The notes under the pieces are model-generated. The model had not been told where the DNA came from. It ran no database searches and saw nothing but the letters and a program-made list of their open reading frames with translations. DNA of 53,286 nt, from positions 1 through 53,286 of the forward strand of contig JAIRUZ010000040.1 of assembly GCA_031254115.1 (NCBI GenBank), given 5' to 3'. Each line of letters begins with the position of its first letter. Positions within the stretch are counted from its first letter, which is position 1. Below, piece after piece: positions 1 to 8,392 of this stretch. The translations under genes and the position numbers were made by a program. Origin of the DNA: Streptococcaceae bacterium (lineage in GTDB: Bacteria; Bacillota; Bacilli; Lactobacillales; Streptococcaceae).

Positions 1-746
1 CACTTGCCCTCTCCAGACGAATACATCCGACTGGCGATCTGTTCAAGCTTTGGATCCTTTGCAAAGGCTTCTCCTGCCAGCTCCATCAACCAAGAGCGAA
101 TAACCGATCCATGATTCCATAGCTGCGCAACCTCTGGAAAATCATAGTCATACGGTCCTGCATCCAGAATCTCGAATCCCTCTGCAATGGCCTGCATCAT
201 GCCATATTCAATGCCATTATGCACCATTTTTAGATAATGGCCGCTCCCTAAGCTTCCTGTATAAAGGTAACCTTCCTTTTGGGCCAACGCTTGAAAGAGG
301 GGCTCAATAATCGGCCAAATTTCTGACGGCCCTCCAATCATGAAATTTCCACCTTGGCGAGCTCCAGACATTCCGCCAGAGGTTCCTACATCAAAGAAAT
401 GAATGCCTTTTTTCTTCAACTCATCTTCTTGAGATAGGTTATCTTTATAATTGGAGTTTCCACCGTCAATTAAAATGTCATCTGGATTCAACTCTCGTGA
501 AAGTCTGTCAACCATGACATTCGTGATTTTGCCCGCTGGTAACATCAACCAGATAATCCGCGGGCTTGTCAAGTTTGACAAAAAGTCTGTCAAAGTTGCT
601 GAGCCTGTAATTTTTGGCGAATAACTCTCGGCCTCTTGGATAGCTTCAAGATTTAAGTCGTTGACCACAACTTCAAGATTATTGTCTGCTGCATTTTTGA
701 CCAAGTTAAGCCCCATCTTCCCAAGGCCAATCATTCCAAATTTCAT
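1..746 (-). CDS. gnd: 6-phosphogluconate dehydrogenase, decarboxylating (partial, C-terminus off left edge)
   Basis: The reading frame starts at an ATG (complement of 744-746) and stays open to the window edge, so about 248 N-terminal residues are present. The product begins MKFGMIGLGKMGLNLV, a Rossmann GxGxxG NAD(P) site, followed by IDGGNSNYKD and VGTSGGMSGAR, the substrate-binding signatures of 6-phosphogluconate dehydrogenases, and KMVHNGIEYGMMQ with the catalytic Lys/Asn pair. The family oxidatively decarboxylates 6-phosphogluconate to ribulose 5-phosphate. The spacing and GMSGARQGG form fit the shorter (about 300 aa) YqeC/GndA type, often NAD-dependent, better than the 470 aa form, but the missing C-terminus prevents certainty. 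An AAGGAAGG ribosome binding site lies 9 nt before the ATG. It is divergent from an RpiR regulator, its likely controller. Confidence 0.88.
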   Translation of the reverse strand, partial: MKFGMIGLGKMGLNLVKNAADNNLEVVVNDLNLEAIQEAESYSPKITGSATLTDFLSNLTSPRIIWLMLPAGKITNVMVDRLSRELNPDDILIDGGNSNYKDNLSQEDELKKKGIHFFDVGTSGGMSGARQGGNFMIGGPSEIWPIIEPLFQALAQKEGYLYTGSLGSGHYLKMVHNGIEYGMMQAIAEGFEILDAGPYDYDFPEVAQLWNHGSVIRSWLMELAGEAFAKDPKLEQIASRMYSSGEGK

Positions 747-755
747 ATTCTTTTT

Positions 756-773
756 CCTTCCTTGCTCATTATA
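756..773 (-). promoter_or_regulatory. Putative gnd promoter -10 and ribosome binding site
   Basis: On the minus strand TATAAT (complement of 768-773) lies 21 nt before the gnd ATG, with the purine-rich AAGGAAGG site (complement of 756-763) between them. The predicted start of transcription is very close to the ribosome binding site, so the -10 assignment is tentative. Confidence 0.4.
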
Positions 774-835
774 AAATAAAATTTGGATTTATAATTGCTT
801 CGCTTTATCCAATTTCTGAACAATTATCCATGTTG

Positions 836-850
836 TGCTATAATCAGCTC
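836..850 (+). promoter_or_regulatory. Extended -10 promoter of the RpiR gene, leaderless geometry
   Basis: TGCTATAAT (836-844) is followed by exactly 6 nt and then ATG at 851, so transcription should begin at or next to the start codon. No ribosome binding site is visible upstream of 851. An in-frame ATG at 830 lies upstream of the -10 box and would not be transcribed from it. Confidence 0.7.
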
Positions 851-1597
851 ATGGGAATTTTTTTAAACAAATTCACAGACTTGTCAATTTTAACAACTAC
901 AGAAATCAATATTTTAACTCAGCTTGATAATTCTCCTGAACTCTTGCAGGATTTAAATCTAACTCAGCTGGCGCTTAACTGTGCTGCCTCTAACACGGCA
1001 CTCATTCGTTTGGCTCAAAAATTAGGCTACAGTGGTTTTTCTGAGTTTAAATTTGAGATGAAACAAGTCTCAAACAAAACAAATTTTATTGCGTCTAATT
1101 TACTGTCTGTGTTCCAGGATTTTTTTGAAAGCTTTCTATCTGATGGCATGGAATCTAATCTAGATTCCTTTATTCGACACATCTCAAAATCAAAGTTGAT
1201 CTACATAGCAGGCGTGGGTTCTTCAAAACCTCTGGCTGAATATATGGCGCACCGGCTCAGTCAACTGGATCACCCATCGATTTATCAGTATGACAATGCT
1301 TTGCTCGATCTACTTCCAAATCTCTTGTCTCACAAAGGGCTGGTTATTTATATTTCTATCACTGGTGAAACGCTTAGACTTGTAAACTCGGCAAAGAAAG
1401 TCGTGCAAATAGGCGTGCCCGTTTTATCTATCACCAACAATTCAAATTCCACTCTTTCTCACCTATCTACTGTCAATATAGCTACTCAGATTCCCACTTC
1501 TTATTTTCATAATTATGATATTACCGCCCGAACTTTTCAAATGGCTGTCATTGATTTGCTTATTGAACGACTGATAAAATACATGAGTAACATATAG
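851..1597 (+). CDS. RpiR/MurR family transcriptional regulator
   Basis: This 248-residue protein has an N-terminal helix-turn-helix of the RpiR type (about residues 15-75, with NCAASNTALIRLAQKLGYSG) and a C-terminal SIS sugar-isomerase-like domain (from about residue 95: YIAGVGSSKPLAEYMAHRL, then ISITGETLRLV), which in this family binds phosphosugars. The start at 851 rather than an in-frame ATG at 830 is chosen because a perfect extended -10 box lies between them. It is divergent from gnd, which suggests it controls pentose phosphate or gluconate use, but no operator was identified. The gene is visibly AT-richer than the following 50 kb and has none of the TGTCAGC-type motifs common elsewhere. 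Confidence 0.85.
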   Translation: MGIFLNKFTDLSILTTTEINILTQLDNSPELLQDLNLTQLALNCAASNTALIRLAQKLGYSGFSEFKFEMKQVSNKTNFIASNLLSVFQDFFESFLSDGMESNLDSFIRHISKSKLIYIAGVGSSKPLAEYMAHRLSQLDHPSIYQYDNALLDLLPNLLSHKGLVIYISITGETLRLVNSAKKVVQIGVPVLSITNNSNSTLSHLSTVNIATQIPTSYFHNYDITARTFQMAVIDLLIERLIKYMSNI

Positions 1598-1616
1598 AAT
1601 ATTAGAGATGATAACG

Positions 1617-1646
1617 CAAAACCTGTTCTCGCGAACAGGTTTTTTA
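1617..1646. terminator. Bidirectional rho-independent terminator
   Basis: ACCTGTTC (1621-1628), a TCGC loop and GAACAGGT (1633-1640) form a perfect 8-bp stem flanked by an A-run and a T-run. It can end the plus-strand regulator and the minus-strand gene at 1656-2264. Confidence 0.88.
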
Positions 1647-1655
1647 AAATAAATC

Positions 1656-2264
1656 TCAGCTTTCAGGAACAGGAATGTCCGTCAGTCCGCGATTGGTGAG
1701 CTCGGCGACCAAAACCTCAAACATCTCGTGCACCCACGCATGCGTGCGCGCAACATAATGCACATAATCCACGCTTTGAATTTCTAGCAGCTCCAAATAC
1801 GTGTGTACGTCGTCCTCCTGCGTCTCTTCTTTGTAAGCAAGCTCTGACGCCGAGTTTTTTGCTGCCGCAAACCCATTTTTCAAATCTTCTTCTATGAAAT
1901 TACTGAAGAAAAAGTCGAGCTGGTCGTGCAACAGCATCAGGCGGCTGTGAAGAAACAAAAACGCTGGCACAACGGCCTCATCTTCGACGGCATCTTGCGC
2001 GAATTGTCCTGCAACAGGGCCTACGAATGCGCGAATATACTCACTCACGGCTTCCGTTTGAAACTGCTCGACATGGGTCAGTTTTATCAGTCGCTCAATA
2101 TTTGTCATGACAAGCGTCTTTTGCGGCGATTCATCTTGTGCGAGAAACGCCTGCGCCATCGCTGCCTGCTTGTCATTTGCCGCCGCTTTGATAGAAAAAA
2201 CACCTTGATAAATCGCGTCGTATTTGTCTACCTGAGCCAAAAATTTTTCTTTTAAAGTTGTCAT
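1656..2264 (-). CDS. Uncharacterised helical protein, paralogue of the gene at 30118-30717
   Basis: I do not recognise a named family. The 202-residue product, starting MTTLKEKFLAQ, has no signal peptide or membrane segment and is predicted mostly helical and acidic. Its closest visible relative is the 199-residue product at 30118-30717 in the molybdenum cofactor operon: both start (M)xxKEKFLAQ / FKEEFLAQ, share LIKLTHVEQFQ versus LVKVFNVVQLQ, and share LHDQLDFFFxNFxEEDLKxGF almost identically. The start is set by a -10 box ending exactly 6 nt before this ATG. It is a single-gene unit between two terminators. A chaperone or binding protein is conceivable because the relative lies among nitrate-respiration genes, but that is inference only. 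Confidence 0.75.
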   Translation of the reverse strand: MTTLKEKFLAQVDKYDAIYQGVFSIKAAANDKQAAMAQAFLAQDESPQKTLVMTNIERLIKLTHVEQFQTEAVSEYIRAFVGPVAGQFAQDAVEDEAVVPAFLFLHSRLMLLHDQLDFFFSNFIEEDLKNGFAAAKNSASELAYKEETQEDDVHTYLELLEIQSVDYVHYVARTHAWVHEMFEVLVAELTNRGLTDIPVPES

Positions 2265-2276
2265 ACTGTCATTATA
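2265..2276 (-). promoter_or_regulatory. -10 box with leaderless geometry
   Basis: TATAAT (complement of 2271-2276) is followed by 6 nt (GACAGT) and the ATG at 2264. Unlike the other leaderless promoters in the window it lacks a correctly placed TGn extension, and no good -35 is seen. Confidence 0.55.
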
Positions 2277-2292
2277 CACTTTTGTATAAAGA

Positions 2293-2314
2293 AAACCCTG
2301 TCAGAGCTGACAGG
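2293..2314 (-). terminator. Terminator of the DUF1149-degV-cca-pepD operon
   Basis: CCTGTCAG/CTGACAGG arms (2297-2314) form a 7-8 bp stem; reading the minus strand it is followed by GTTTTC. The stem is a one-mismatch variant (TGTCAGAGCTGACA, 2299-2312) of the iterated palindrome. Confidence 0.7.
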
Positions 2315-2323
2315 ATTGTTCTT

Positions 2324-3727
2324 TTAGTCGTTGAAGTCAAAACGCAGATGCATGCGTTTTGAGCCAGAAATGACCATGTGCCCGAGCATTTCATTTTGCT
2401 GCTCATAAGCGACTTTGGCAAGTTCTTCATTTGCCGCGAGTAAGTCGGCTGTTGCGCCGAGCGCGTCTGTTTTCGCCTGAATTTCACGGAAAAGTGCCAT
2501 CGTGTCAAGCGCATAATTGTCCCGAATCGCGACATACCACGGATAGTCCGTGTCGCCCAAAAGCGCCGTGGTCGCTGACAGCCAGTACATGTGGTTCAAA
2601 TCGAACTTCTCAGCCACATCTTTGTAGCACGCTGGTGTGTCCTCGACATTCGTGTAAAATGGCACAACATTGTTGAATGTATTTGCGCCAAACGCCAGCC
2701 ACTGAACGCCCGCAAGCGCTGACGGCACATTATTTCTGACTTGCAAAATGTGCACGCTGTGATTGCGATTGATGCCAATGGGGCGAAAAAGCTTCTTCTC
2801 AGCGTCCGTATTCGTTGTGCCGTAAGGATCAAACTCAGTATTTTCAAAATGTGAGCTCAGGATTTCCTTGACATCTTCGACGGAAATTTTGCGATTGGCT
2901 TTGAAAGTAAAAGGCAAATCGTGCGCTTGTGGGTCAAAGCTTTCAAGTCCAAAGTAGTTTTGGCCATACCACGTGCGTGGATTGTTGTACACCGTGTCTT
3001 TCACGAGCGCCGAGCCAAAGATATGACGCAAATTGTAGCGGCCGTCCCAGTCAGGATTGAGCCCATTTTCATCAATCAATGCCTTCAAATCGCTGGAACA
3101 AAGCGTATTTTCCGAGTCAAAGTCAAAATCCATGAGATTAAAACGATTTGGCGCAACCACAATCTCGTCATCTGGAATGCGCATAGCCGCCCAATGATGC
3201 CCACCAATGGTCTCGAGCCACCAGACTTCTTTAGCGTCCGCAAAACCAATACCGTTTGGCTCATAAGTGCCGTGCTCGCTCAAAAGCGATCCGAGGCGCA
3301 GCACGCCCTCACGTGCGCTTGAAATGTAAGGCAACACGAGCGTCACAAAATCTTCTTCGCCAAAGCCTTCCACATACGGGTCAAGCCCCAAAATGCGCGG
3401 GTTGGTGGTGATTGTCTCGGTCGCTGACATGGCAACATTTTTACTGTTAATGCCCGCGGCTGGCCAAATGCCGTCATTTAGCACCGCGTTCGGCGTTGAC
3501 GTGTAGCGCAGCGGATTTTCAGGCAGATCGATTTCGGCACCCGAAATCACGGCCTTATAATGTCTGGGCTGCTCAGACGGCTGTACAACAATAAAACGTT
3601 GTGGATCGAGCGCTTCGTGCCCATCATCATTGCGCGCGATGAGCGTTGAGCCATCAAGTGTAGCACCCGCGCCCGCTAAAATAGTGGTACAGGAGCCTGT
3701 ACGGCGATTAGCCTTGAGTTTTAACAT
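2324..3727 (-). CDS. pepD: C69 family dipeptidase
   Basis: The 467-residue protein belongs to the PepD/PepDA dipeptidases, N-terminal nucleophile hydrolases that release amino acids from dipeptides in the cytoplasm. The likely nucleophile is Cys13 in [13 protein letters not shown], exposed after removal of a 12-residue propeptide, and [13 protein letters not shown] follows as in the family. No secretion signal is present. The ATG at 3727 has a GGAG site 8-9 nt upstream and overlaps the 3' end of cca by 20 nt, so translation is probably coupled. It is the last gene of the operon and is followed by a terminator. Full family length, no disruption. Confidence 0.9.
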   Translation of the reverse strand: MLKLKANRRTGSCTTILAGAGATLDGSTLIARNDDGHEALDPQRFIVVQPSEQPRHYKAVISGAEIDLPENPLRYTSTPNAVLNDGIWPAAGINSKNVAMSATETITTNPRILGLDPYVEGFGEEDFVTLVLPYISSAREGVLRLGSLLSEHGTYEPNGIGFADAKEVWWLETIGGHHWAAMRIPDDEIVVAPNRFNLMDFDFDSENTLCSSDLKALIDENGLNPDWDGRYNLRHIFGSALVKDTVYNNPRTWYGQNYFGLESFDPQAHDLPFTFKANRKISVEDVKEILSSHFENTEFDPYGTTNTDAEKKLFRPIGINRNHSVHILQVRNNVPSALAGVQWLAFGANTFNNVVPFYTNVEDTPACYKDVAEKFDLNHMYWLSATTALLGDTDYPWYVAIRDNYALDTMALFREIQAKTDALGATADLLAANEELAKVAYEQQNEMLGHMVISGSKRMHLRFDFND

Positions 3728-4868
3728 AATCTAAAATCTCCTTTTTTGTATTTTTTAGTGTGTTCATAACGATTTTATGCTCAATTTTTTTGAGCAATTG
3801 CCCAAGTTTGGGACCGGGCTCAAAGCCCAACACAATCAAATCAGCACCTTTAATTGCAAGCTCTGACGGCGCATGAATCTGCAGCTGACGGTCAAGCGCA
3901 GCTGGTTTAGAGCGGCTGACAGGGCTGTTTTGCGCCTTTTTCAGCGCATCCGCAAGCGTGCAGGCGTGAAGTCCCAGCTGATAAACATCTGACAACTGAT
4001 AATTCTCGAGCTTATAGGCCGCGTGGATTTTTTCGATTGCTTTTATCTGCGCATTTGAGAGTTTCCATTTGCGTAAATTGAGCTGAGTGAGCTGCAAGCT
4101 CAGCCATGCCCATGCTTGCGCAGAATTTTCAAAGCGAAAATCTGCAGATATTTTAGCGACGCTTACAGCCTCAAAATCAGGCAAATAGCGCCAAGCGCCG
4201 CTTTCTGTCAGCTGACGCAACGCCGCTTGCCAACCGTCAGCTAGTAACAATTTGTCAAGCTCAATAAAAATGCGCTCAATCGAGATTTTCGTGAGCAGAG
4301 GCGCTCTGTCAGCCATCGCAACAGCCGTCGCCGCTTCAATCTCAAAGCCAAGCGTTGCAGAAAAGCGTAACGCACGCATGATGCGCAAAGCATCTTCATT
4401 AAAGCGTGCGCGTGCCTCGCCAACCGCACGAATTTGCCGCTTTTTCAAGTCCAAAAGTCCGTCAAACAAGTCAATAATTTCACCCGATAAATTACACGCA
4501 AGCGCGTTAATCGTGAAATCTCGGCGCTTCAAATCTTCACGCAATTCCCGCACAAAATCCACATGATCGGGGCGCCTAAAATCCGTATACGTTGACTCAG
4601 TCCGAAAAGTCGTGACTTCGTAATCGCCCGATTTTGTTAAAACTAAGACCGTGCCATGCTCAATGCCAACATCAATCGTGCGCGAAAAAATCGACTTGAC
4701 CTCAGCAGGGTAGGCGCTTGTTGCAATGTCAACATCGTGAATCGTCCGCCCAAGCAGCGCATCGCGCACCGAGCCACCCACAAAATAGGCCTCAAAACCC
4801 GCTTCTTGCAAGCGCTCAATAATTTCGCGTGCCTGCAAAAATTCCTGTGGCAGCGTCTCAAATTTCAT
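3708..4868 (-). CDS. cca: CCA-adding tRNA nucleotidyltransferase
   Basis: The 386-residue class II nucleotidyltransferase adds or repairs the 3' CCA end of tRNAs. [13 protein letters not shown] (about residues 29-41) and HDVDIATSA (44-52, with the two catalytic Asp) form the head domain; [10 protein letters not shown] follows and the neck and body domains complete the usual length. An in-frame start further upstream (4931) would lie deep inside degV, whereas MKFETLPQE at 4868 overlaps the end of degV by 11 nt, as typical in this operon. The tail overlaps the dipeptidase gene. Confidence 0.93.
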   Translation of the reverse strand: MKFETLPQEFLQAREIIERLQEAGFEAYFVGGSVRDALLGRTIHDVDIATSAYPAEVKSIFSRTIDVGIEHGTVLVLTKSGDYEVTTFRTESTYTDFRRPDHVDFVRELREDLKRRDFTINALACNLSGEIIDLFDGLLDLKKRQIRAVGEARARFNEDALRIMRALRFSATLGFEIEAATAVAMADRAPLLTKISIERIFIELDKLLLADGWQAALRQLTESGAWRYLPDFEAVSVAKISADFRFENSAQAWAWLSLQLTQLNLRKWKLSNAQIKAIEKIHAAYKLENYQLSDVYQLGLHACTLADALKKAQNSPVSRSKPAALDRQLQIHAPSELAIKGADLIVLGFEPGPKLGQLLKKIEHKIVMNTLKNTKKEILDYVKTQG

Positions 4869-5706
4869 GTTTACGAATCCATGCGTAAGCAAGCGAGCCA
4901 AGCCCCAAATGTGTCGCCACAACCGCGCCAAACGGCACTACTTCCACGTCTTTAAAGCCTTGCTCCAACGCGTAAACGTAAAGCTCGTGCGCCTTGTCGT
5001 CTGCAGCAGCTTGCATGATATAAACTTTATCAAGCTCAGGATTTGCGCCCGCAACGAGCAATTCTTTGAGCCGCGTGATTGACTTTTTAGCCGTGCGAAC
5101 CTTGTCCTGCACGACGATTTTGCCTTCTTGCGTGAAAGTCAGCACAGGTTTAACATTGAGCAATGTGCCAAAAAACGCGGAGCCGCCTGATAAACGCCCT
5201 GATTTGGACAGCCATTTTAAATCGTCTACGAGCATGTAAGCGCGGTCGCAATCACGCTGCGTCTCAAATTCTGCGAGAATGGCGTCAAAACTTGCGCCCG
5301 ATTTGGCGGATTCAAGCGCGGTTTCGACCATGTAGCCAAGCGGCGTTGACGTGATGCTCGTTTCTGGAAACTTGACAACCATCGTCTTCGTTTCGTCTTG
5401 CAAATAATACGCATTTTGATAAAAACCTGAAATTTGCGAGGTCAGAAAAAGGCCCAAAACATGCGTGTAGCCTTGCGCCTCGAGATTTTGAAGCAATGTT
5501 TCAAGCTCTGGAAGTGAAGGTTGCGCCGATTTTGGTACAGTTGACGACGTCGCCATTTTTTCAAAAAATTCCTCGGAAGCCGTGGTTTTCGAGGAATAAG
5601 TGACGCCATCAATCGTCAGTGGAATATCCAAAATGTGCAAATTATCGTAAATTTTGTATTTCTCGTTAATCGTGGCCGAGGTGTCAGTGATAACCGCCAA
5701 TTTCAT
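4858..5706 (-). CDS. degV: DegV family fatty-acid-binding protein
   Basis: This 282-residue protein is a DegV family member. MKLAVITDTSATINE at the start, TSQISGFYQNAYYL and SKSGRLSGGSAFFGTLLNVKPVL are the conserved lipid-binding segments. In Staphylococcus and other Firmicutes such proteins (FakB) hand exogenous fatty acids to the kinase FakA; whether this copy does so cannot be read from sequence. A GGAG site lies 9 nt before the ATG, only 3 nt after the DUF1149 stop codon. Confidence 0.9.
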   Translation of the reverse strand: MKLAVITDTSATINEKYKIYDNLHILDIPLTIDGVTYSSKTTASEEFFEKMATSSTVPKSAQPSLPELETLLQNLEAQGYTHVLGLFLTSQISGFYQNAYYLQDETKTMVVKFPETSITSTPLGYMVETALESAKSGASFDAILAEFETQRDCDRAYMLVDDLKWLSKSGRLSGGSAFFGTLLNVKPVLTFTQEGKIVVQDKVRTAKKSITRLKELLVAGANPELDKVYIMQAAADDKAHELYVYALEQGFKDVEVVPFGAVVATHLGLGSLAYAWIRKHEI

Positions 5707-5709
5707 AGA

Positions 5710-6090
5710 TTAAAACTCCAATTTCAAGCCTGGCTCATCGAGCGCAACTTCCGTGATTTCGTAGGTCAAACGGCGCAACAAATCGAACAATGGGCTCGCA
5801 AGCTCTTGCATATTTTCTTGGCTCAGCTGATCGCGCGATTCGATACGCTGCTCTTTGATAACGGAAACTTGCGAAAAAGAAGCTGATAAAACAAAGGTTT
5901 CGAGCACTATCAGCGCTGACAAAGACACTTGCACAGCGGTGTCTGTTGCTGCAATATCCGTGCGCTCCGTCAGCATTTGCAGTTGCACATTGATACGCGT
6001 TTCAGGCGTGCCATTCGCTTTCTCAAAATCAAAGTTTCGTTTGTCGTAATGATAAAAATTTACAGTTTCGTGTTCACGTTCTAAATTCAT
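5710..6090 (-). CDS. DUF1149 family protein (SecB-like fold)
   Basis: The 126-residue protein starting MNLEREHETVNFYHYDKRN matches the DUF1149 family of streptococci and lactococci, which is related in fold to the SecB export chaperone; its role is not established. It has no signal peptide. It heads the operon DUF1149-degV-cca-pepD and has a normal 5' leader with a GAGGA site, in contrast to the leaderless genes nearby. It carries a one-mismatch copy of the iterated palindrome (TATCAGCGCTGACA, 5908-5921) encoding LSALI. Confidence 0.85.
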   Translation of the reverse strand: MNLEREHETVNFYHYDKRNFDFEKANGTPETRINVQLQMLTERTDIAATDTAVQVSLSALIVLETFVLSASFSQVSVIKEQRIESRDQLSQENMQELASPLFDLLRRLTYEITEVALDEPGLKLEF

Positions 6091-6114
6091 GATTTTAATC
6101 CTCAGTCTAAAGTC

Positions 6115-6123
6115 ATTATACCA
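6115..6123 (-). promoter_or_regulatory. Extended -10 promoter of the DUF1149 operon
   Basis: TGGTATAAT (complement of 6115-6123) is 24 nt before the ATG at 6090, leaving room for a GAGGA ribosome binding site. It lies just past the trmD stop codon, so the operon starts in an essentially 37-bp intergenic gap. Confidence 0.7.
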
Positions 6124-6126
6124 TAT

Positions 6127-6837
6127 TTAGCTTAATTCCGCGAGAATTTTTTGTGCTTCTTCGGACAAATCTGCCGTTTCAAGCAAATCAGGCCGGCGAT
6201 CGCGCGTTTTTTTCAGTGATTCTCTCAAACGCCATTTGCGAATATTTTCATGATGGCCGCTCATGAGAACGTCGGGCACTTTCATACCTCTGAAATCCTC
6301 GGGGCGCGTGTATTGCGGGTATTCAAGAAGGCCTGAACTAAAACTATCATCTTCATGCGAATCGACATTGCCAAGAACGCCAGGAAGCAAGCGCACCGTG
6401 GCGTCAATCATGACCGTGGCAGCCGCTTCGCCGCCCGTCAAAATAAAATCGCCGAGCGAGAGCTCATCTGTCACAAGCGTTTTAATCCGCTCGTCGTAAC
6501 CCTCATAATGCCCGCACAGAAAAATCAAATGTGCTTCCTTTGAAAGTTCTTCCGCTTTTTTTTGCGTAAATGTCGCGCCTGCTGGATCAAGCAAAATGAC
6601 ACGCGCATTTTCATGCGGAATTTTAGCCAACGTGTCAAAAATTGGCTGCGCCATGAGCAGCATGCCCTGACCGCCGCCGTAAGGCATGTCGTCGACATGT
6701 CGCTGCTTATTGTCCGCATTATCACGAAAATCGTGCGTTTCAATCGTGACAAGGCCGCGTTCTTGCGCTTTTCCAAGCATGGATTGATTGAGCGCGGTGA
6801 ACATTTCAGGAAAAAGTGTTAAAATATCAATCTTCAT
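6127..6837 (-). CDS. trmD: tRNA (guanine-N1)-methyltransferase
   Basis: The 236-residue SPOUT methyltransferase makes m1G37 in tRNAs reading CNN and GGN codons, which prevents frameshifting. [13 protein letters not shown], the MPYGGGQGM loop, [12 protein letters not shown] and [14 protein letters not shown] (trefoil-knot SAM site) are intact. It overlaps the rimM stop by one base (TGATG) and is the last gene of ylxM-rimM-trmD. No terminator hairpin follows. Confidence 0.96.
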   Translation of the reverse strand: MKIDILTLFPEMFTALNQSMLGKAQERGLVTIETHDFRDNADNKQRHVDDMPYGGGQGMLLMAQPIFDTLAKIPHENARVILLDPAGATFTQKKAEELSKEAHLIFLCGHYEGYDERIKTLVTDELSLGDFILTGGEAAATVMIDATVRLLPGVLGNVDSHEDDSFSSGLLEYPQYTRPEDFRGMKVPDVLMSGHHENIRKWRLRESLKKTRDRRPDLLETADLSEEAQKILAELS

Positions 6838-7355
6838 CAGTCGTCAAGGCCCTCTGGAATCTCAATTTCCACGCGCTTTTCGGCGAGATTTACGGCTAAA
6901 ACAACGCTCGGAATGTATGGCAAAAGCAAGTCTTTTTTGCCATCACGGGCAACGACCCAGACATCATTTGCGCCAGGCTGGAGAATTTCGCGAATCACGC
7001 CGATTTTTACGTCATTTTCATAAACATCAAGGCCCAGTATCTCGTGATAGTAAAATTCGCCATCTGGTAGCGCGCCAAGATTTTCAGCCGAGATTTTCAG
7101 CGTAAAATTTTTAAATTTCTCGACCGCATTGAGCGTATCAAAGCCATCAAATTTGACATGCCACAGATTTTTCACGGCTTTTGCGCGCGTGACGGTGAGA
7201 GTACTGACAAATTTATCAGACGCATCAAAAAGCGCTAGCGTCGCCTTTTTCGCAAAACGCTCACTCGCAAAATCAGTCGTCGGAAGCACGCGCACCGTGC
7301 CGTCAAGCCCTTGCGTGTTTACAATCACGCCCACTCTGTAAAACGTTTCAGTCAT
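6837..7355 (-). CDS. rimM: 16S rRNA processing protein
   Basis: The 172-residue RimM has the N-terminal beta-barrel ([24 protein letters not shown]) and the C-terminal PRC-barrel ([21 protein letters not shown]), and helps assemble the head of the 30S subunit by binding ribosomal protein S19. The gene is 10 nt after ylxM and overlaps trmD by one base. The usual rpsP/khpA neighbours are not present; ylxM takes their place. Confidence 0.94.
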   Translation of the reverse strand: MTETFYRVGVIVNTQGLDGTVRVLPTTDFASERFAKKATLALFDASDKFVSTLTVTRAKAVKNLWHVKFDGFDTLNAVEKFKNFTLKISAENLGALPDGEFYYHEILGLDVYENDVKIGVIREILQPGANDVWVVARDGKKDLLLPYIPSVVLAVNLAEKRVEIEIPEGLDD

Positions 7356-7365
7356 TATTTACTTT

Positions 7366-7677
7366 CTAATTTTCAAGTTCGCTCAGCGCTTCTGTCAGCT
7401 CAGGATACGTTTTTGTCAGTCGCTCAACCAGCTGATGGCGCTTTTTGGCACGTTTTAGAAGATGAAGTTTCTCTTCAAATTCTGTCAATTTTGCTTCGGT
7501 TTTTTGCAAGTTCTGCGAGATTGACTGCCGGCTGACAGACAGATTTTCCCCGATTTCTGATAAGGACAAATTTTCGGCGTAATACATCTCCGCAATTTCG
7601 AGCTCTCGCTCGCTCAAAAGCGCGCCATAAACGTCAAGCAGCATATTCAGCGTGGTCAACTTTTCCAAATCGTTCAT
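7366..7677 (-). CDS. ylxM: YlxM/UPF0122 helix-turn-helix protein
   Basis: The 103-residue protein begins MNDLEKLTTLNMLLDVYGALL and contains a sigma-region-4-like HTH (LSEIGENLSVSRQSISQNLQKTE). YlxM is normally next to ffh and modulates the signal recognition particle GTPase; ffh is not here, and the gene instead leads rimM-trmD. The start is fixed by an extended -10 box 6 nt upstream, so the mRNA should be leaderless. Confidence 0.9.
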   Translation of the reverse strand: MNDLEKLTTLNMLLDVYGALLSERELEIAEMYYAENLSLSEIGENLSVSRQSISQNLQKTEAKLTEFEEKLHLLKRAKKRHQLVERLTKTYPELTEALSELEN

Positions 7678-7692
7678 TCTCTTATTGTACCA
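7678..7692 (-). promoter_or_regulatory. Leaderless extended -10 promoter of ylxM
   Basis: TGGTACAAT (complement of 7684-7692), then 6 nt, then the ATG at 7677. It is back to back with the promoter of the response regulator; the two start codons are only 37 bp apart. Confidence 0.75.
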
Positions 7693-7699
7693 AAAACTG

Positions 7700-7714
7700 T
7701 GTTAAAATAAGCGT
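7700..7714 (+). promoter_or_regulatory. Leaderless extended -10 promoter of the two-component operon
   Basis: TGTTAAAAT (7700-7708), then AAGCGT, then ATG at 7715. No ribosome binding site precedes the ATG. The region where a -35 would lie is occupied by the divergent ylxM promoter. Confidence 0.75.
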
Positions 7715-8392
7715 ATGAAACGGATTTTGATTGTGGATGATGATGTCGCAATCTGCAAATTGTTGCAGGCGACTTTTGAAAATGCAGATTTTTCCGTGAC
7801 CTGCGTAACAAGCGGTCTGTCAGCGCTTGCAAGATTTGAAAGCGCAACATTTGACGTCTTGGTGCTTGATGTGATGATGCCTGGCATGTCTGGCATTGAG
7901 CTGACAAAAAAATTGCGCCTTGCAGGCAATCTGACGCCGATTTTGATTCTCACGGCGCGCGATGACGACGAAGCGCGCATCGACGGGCTTGAGGCAGGTG
8001 CTGACGATTATTGTGACAAAACGCTTCCCATGCGCGAAATCGTGCAACGTGTGCATGGTCTCATTCGCCGGCATCAGCACTACGACAAGGCGCAATTTGT
8101 CAGCGCTGACAGCTTTGTACTGGATGCCAAAAATCGCTCGGTCACGTCATTTGGCACACAAATTGAGCTGACAAGCCGTGAATATGAGCTGCTGGAATTT
8201 CTGTCAGCGCGCGCAGGAGAAATTGTCAGCCGCGACGAGCTGCTCACGCATTTTTGGGGCATCAAAAATTCTGAAGTTGAAACGCGTACCATAGACGTGC
8301 TCGTCGGGCGTTTGAGAAAAAAATTGGGCGGGCGCTACATTCGCTCAAAGAGAGGATTTGGCTATATTTTCGATGAAGATTTTACGGATTAA
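7715..8392 (+). CDS. OmpR/PhoB family response regulator
   Basis: The 225-residue regulator has a receiver domain (residues 1-115: acidic pocket VDDD at 7-10, phosphoacceptor Asp52 in LVLDVMMPG, switch Thr in ILTARDD, Lys in the CDKTLP loop) and a C-terminal winged helix (about 130-225, LTSREYELLEFL through RSKRGFGYIF). It overlaps the downstream kinase gene by 20 nt. It carries one perfect copy of the iterated palindrome coding for VSAD in the linker. Target genes are not evident; it is divergent from ylxM-rimM-trmD. Confidence 0.93.
   Translation: MKRILIVDDDVAICKLLQATFENADFSVTCVTSGLSALARFESATFDVLVLDVMMPGMSGIELTKKLRLAGNLTPILILTARDDDEARIDGLEAGADDYCDKTLPMREIVQRVHGLIRRHQHYDKAQFVSADSFVLDAKNRSVTSFGTQIELTSREYELLEFLSARAGEIVSRDELLTHFWGIKNSEVETRTIDVLVGRLRKKLGGRYIRSKRGFGYIFDEDFTD
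8098..8111. repeat. Iterated palindrome copy 1 (VSAD frame)
   Basis: Perfect TGTCAGCGCTGACA in the response regulator gene, read as VSAD between the receiver and DNA-binding domains. Confidence 0.95.

Noticed and set aside
830-850. Longer N-terminus for the RpiR regulator from an ATG at 830
   Set aside because: It would translate the extended -10 box; the ATG at 851 is exactly at the predicted transcription start.
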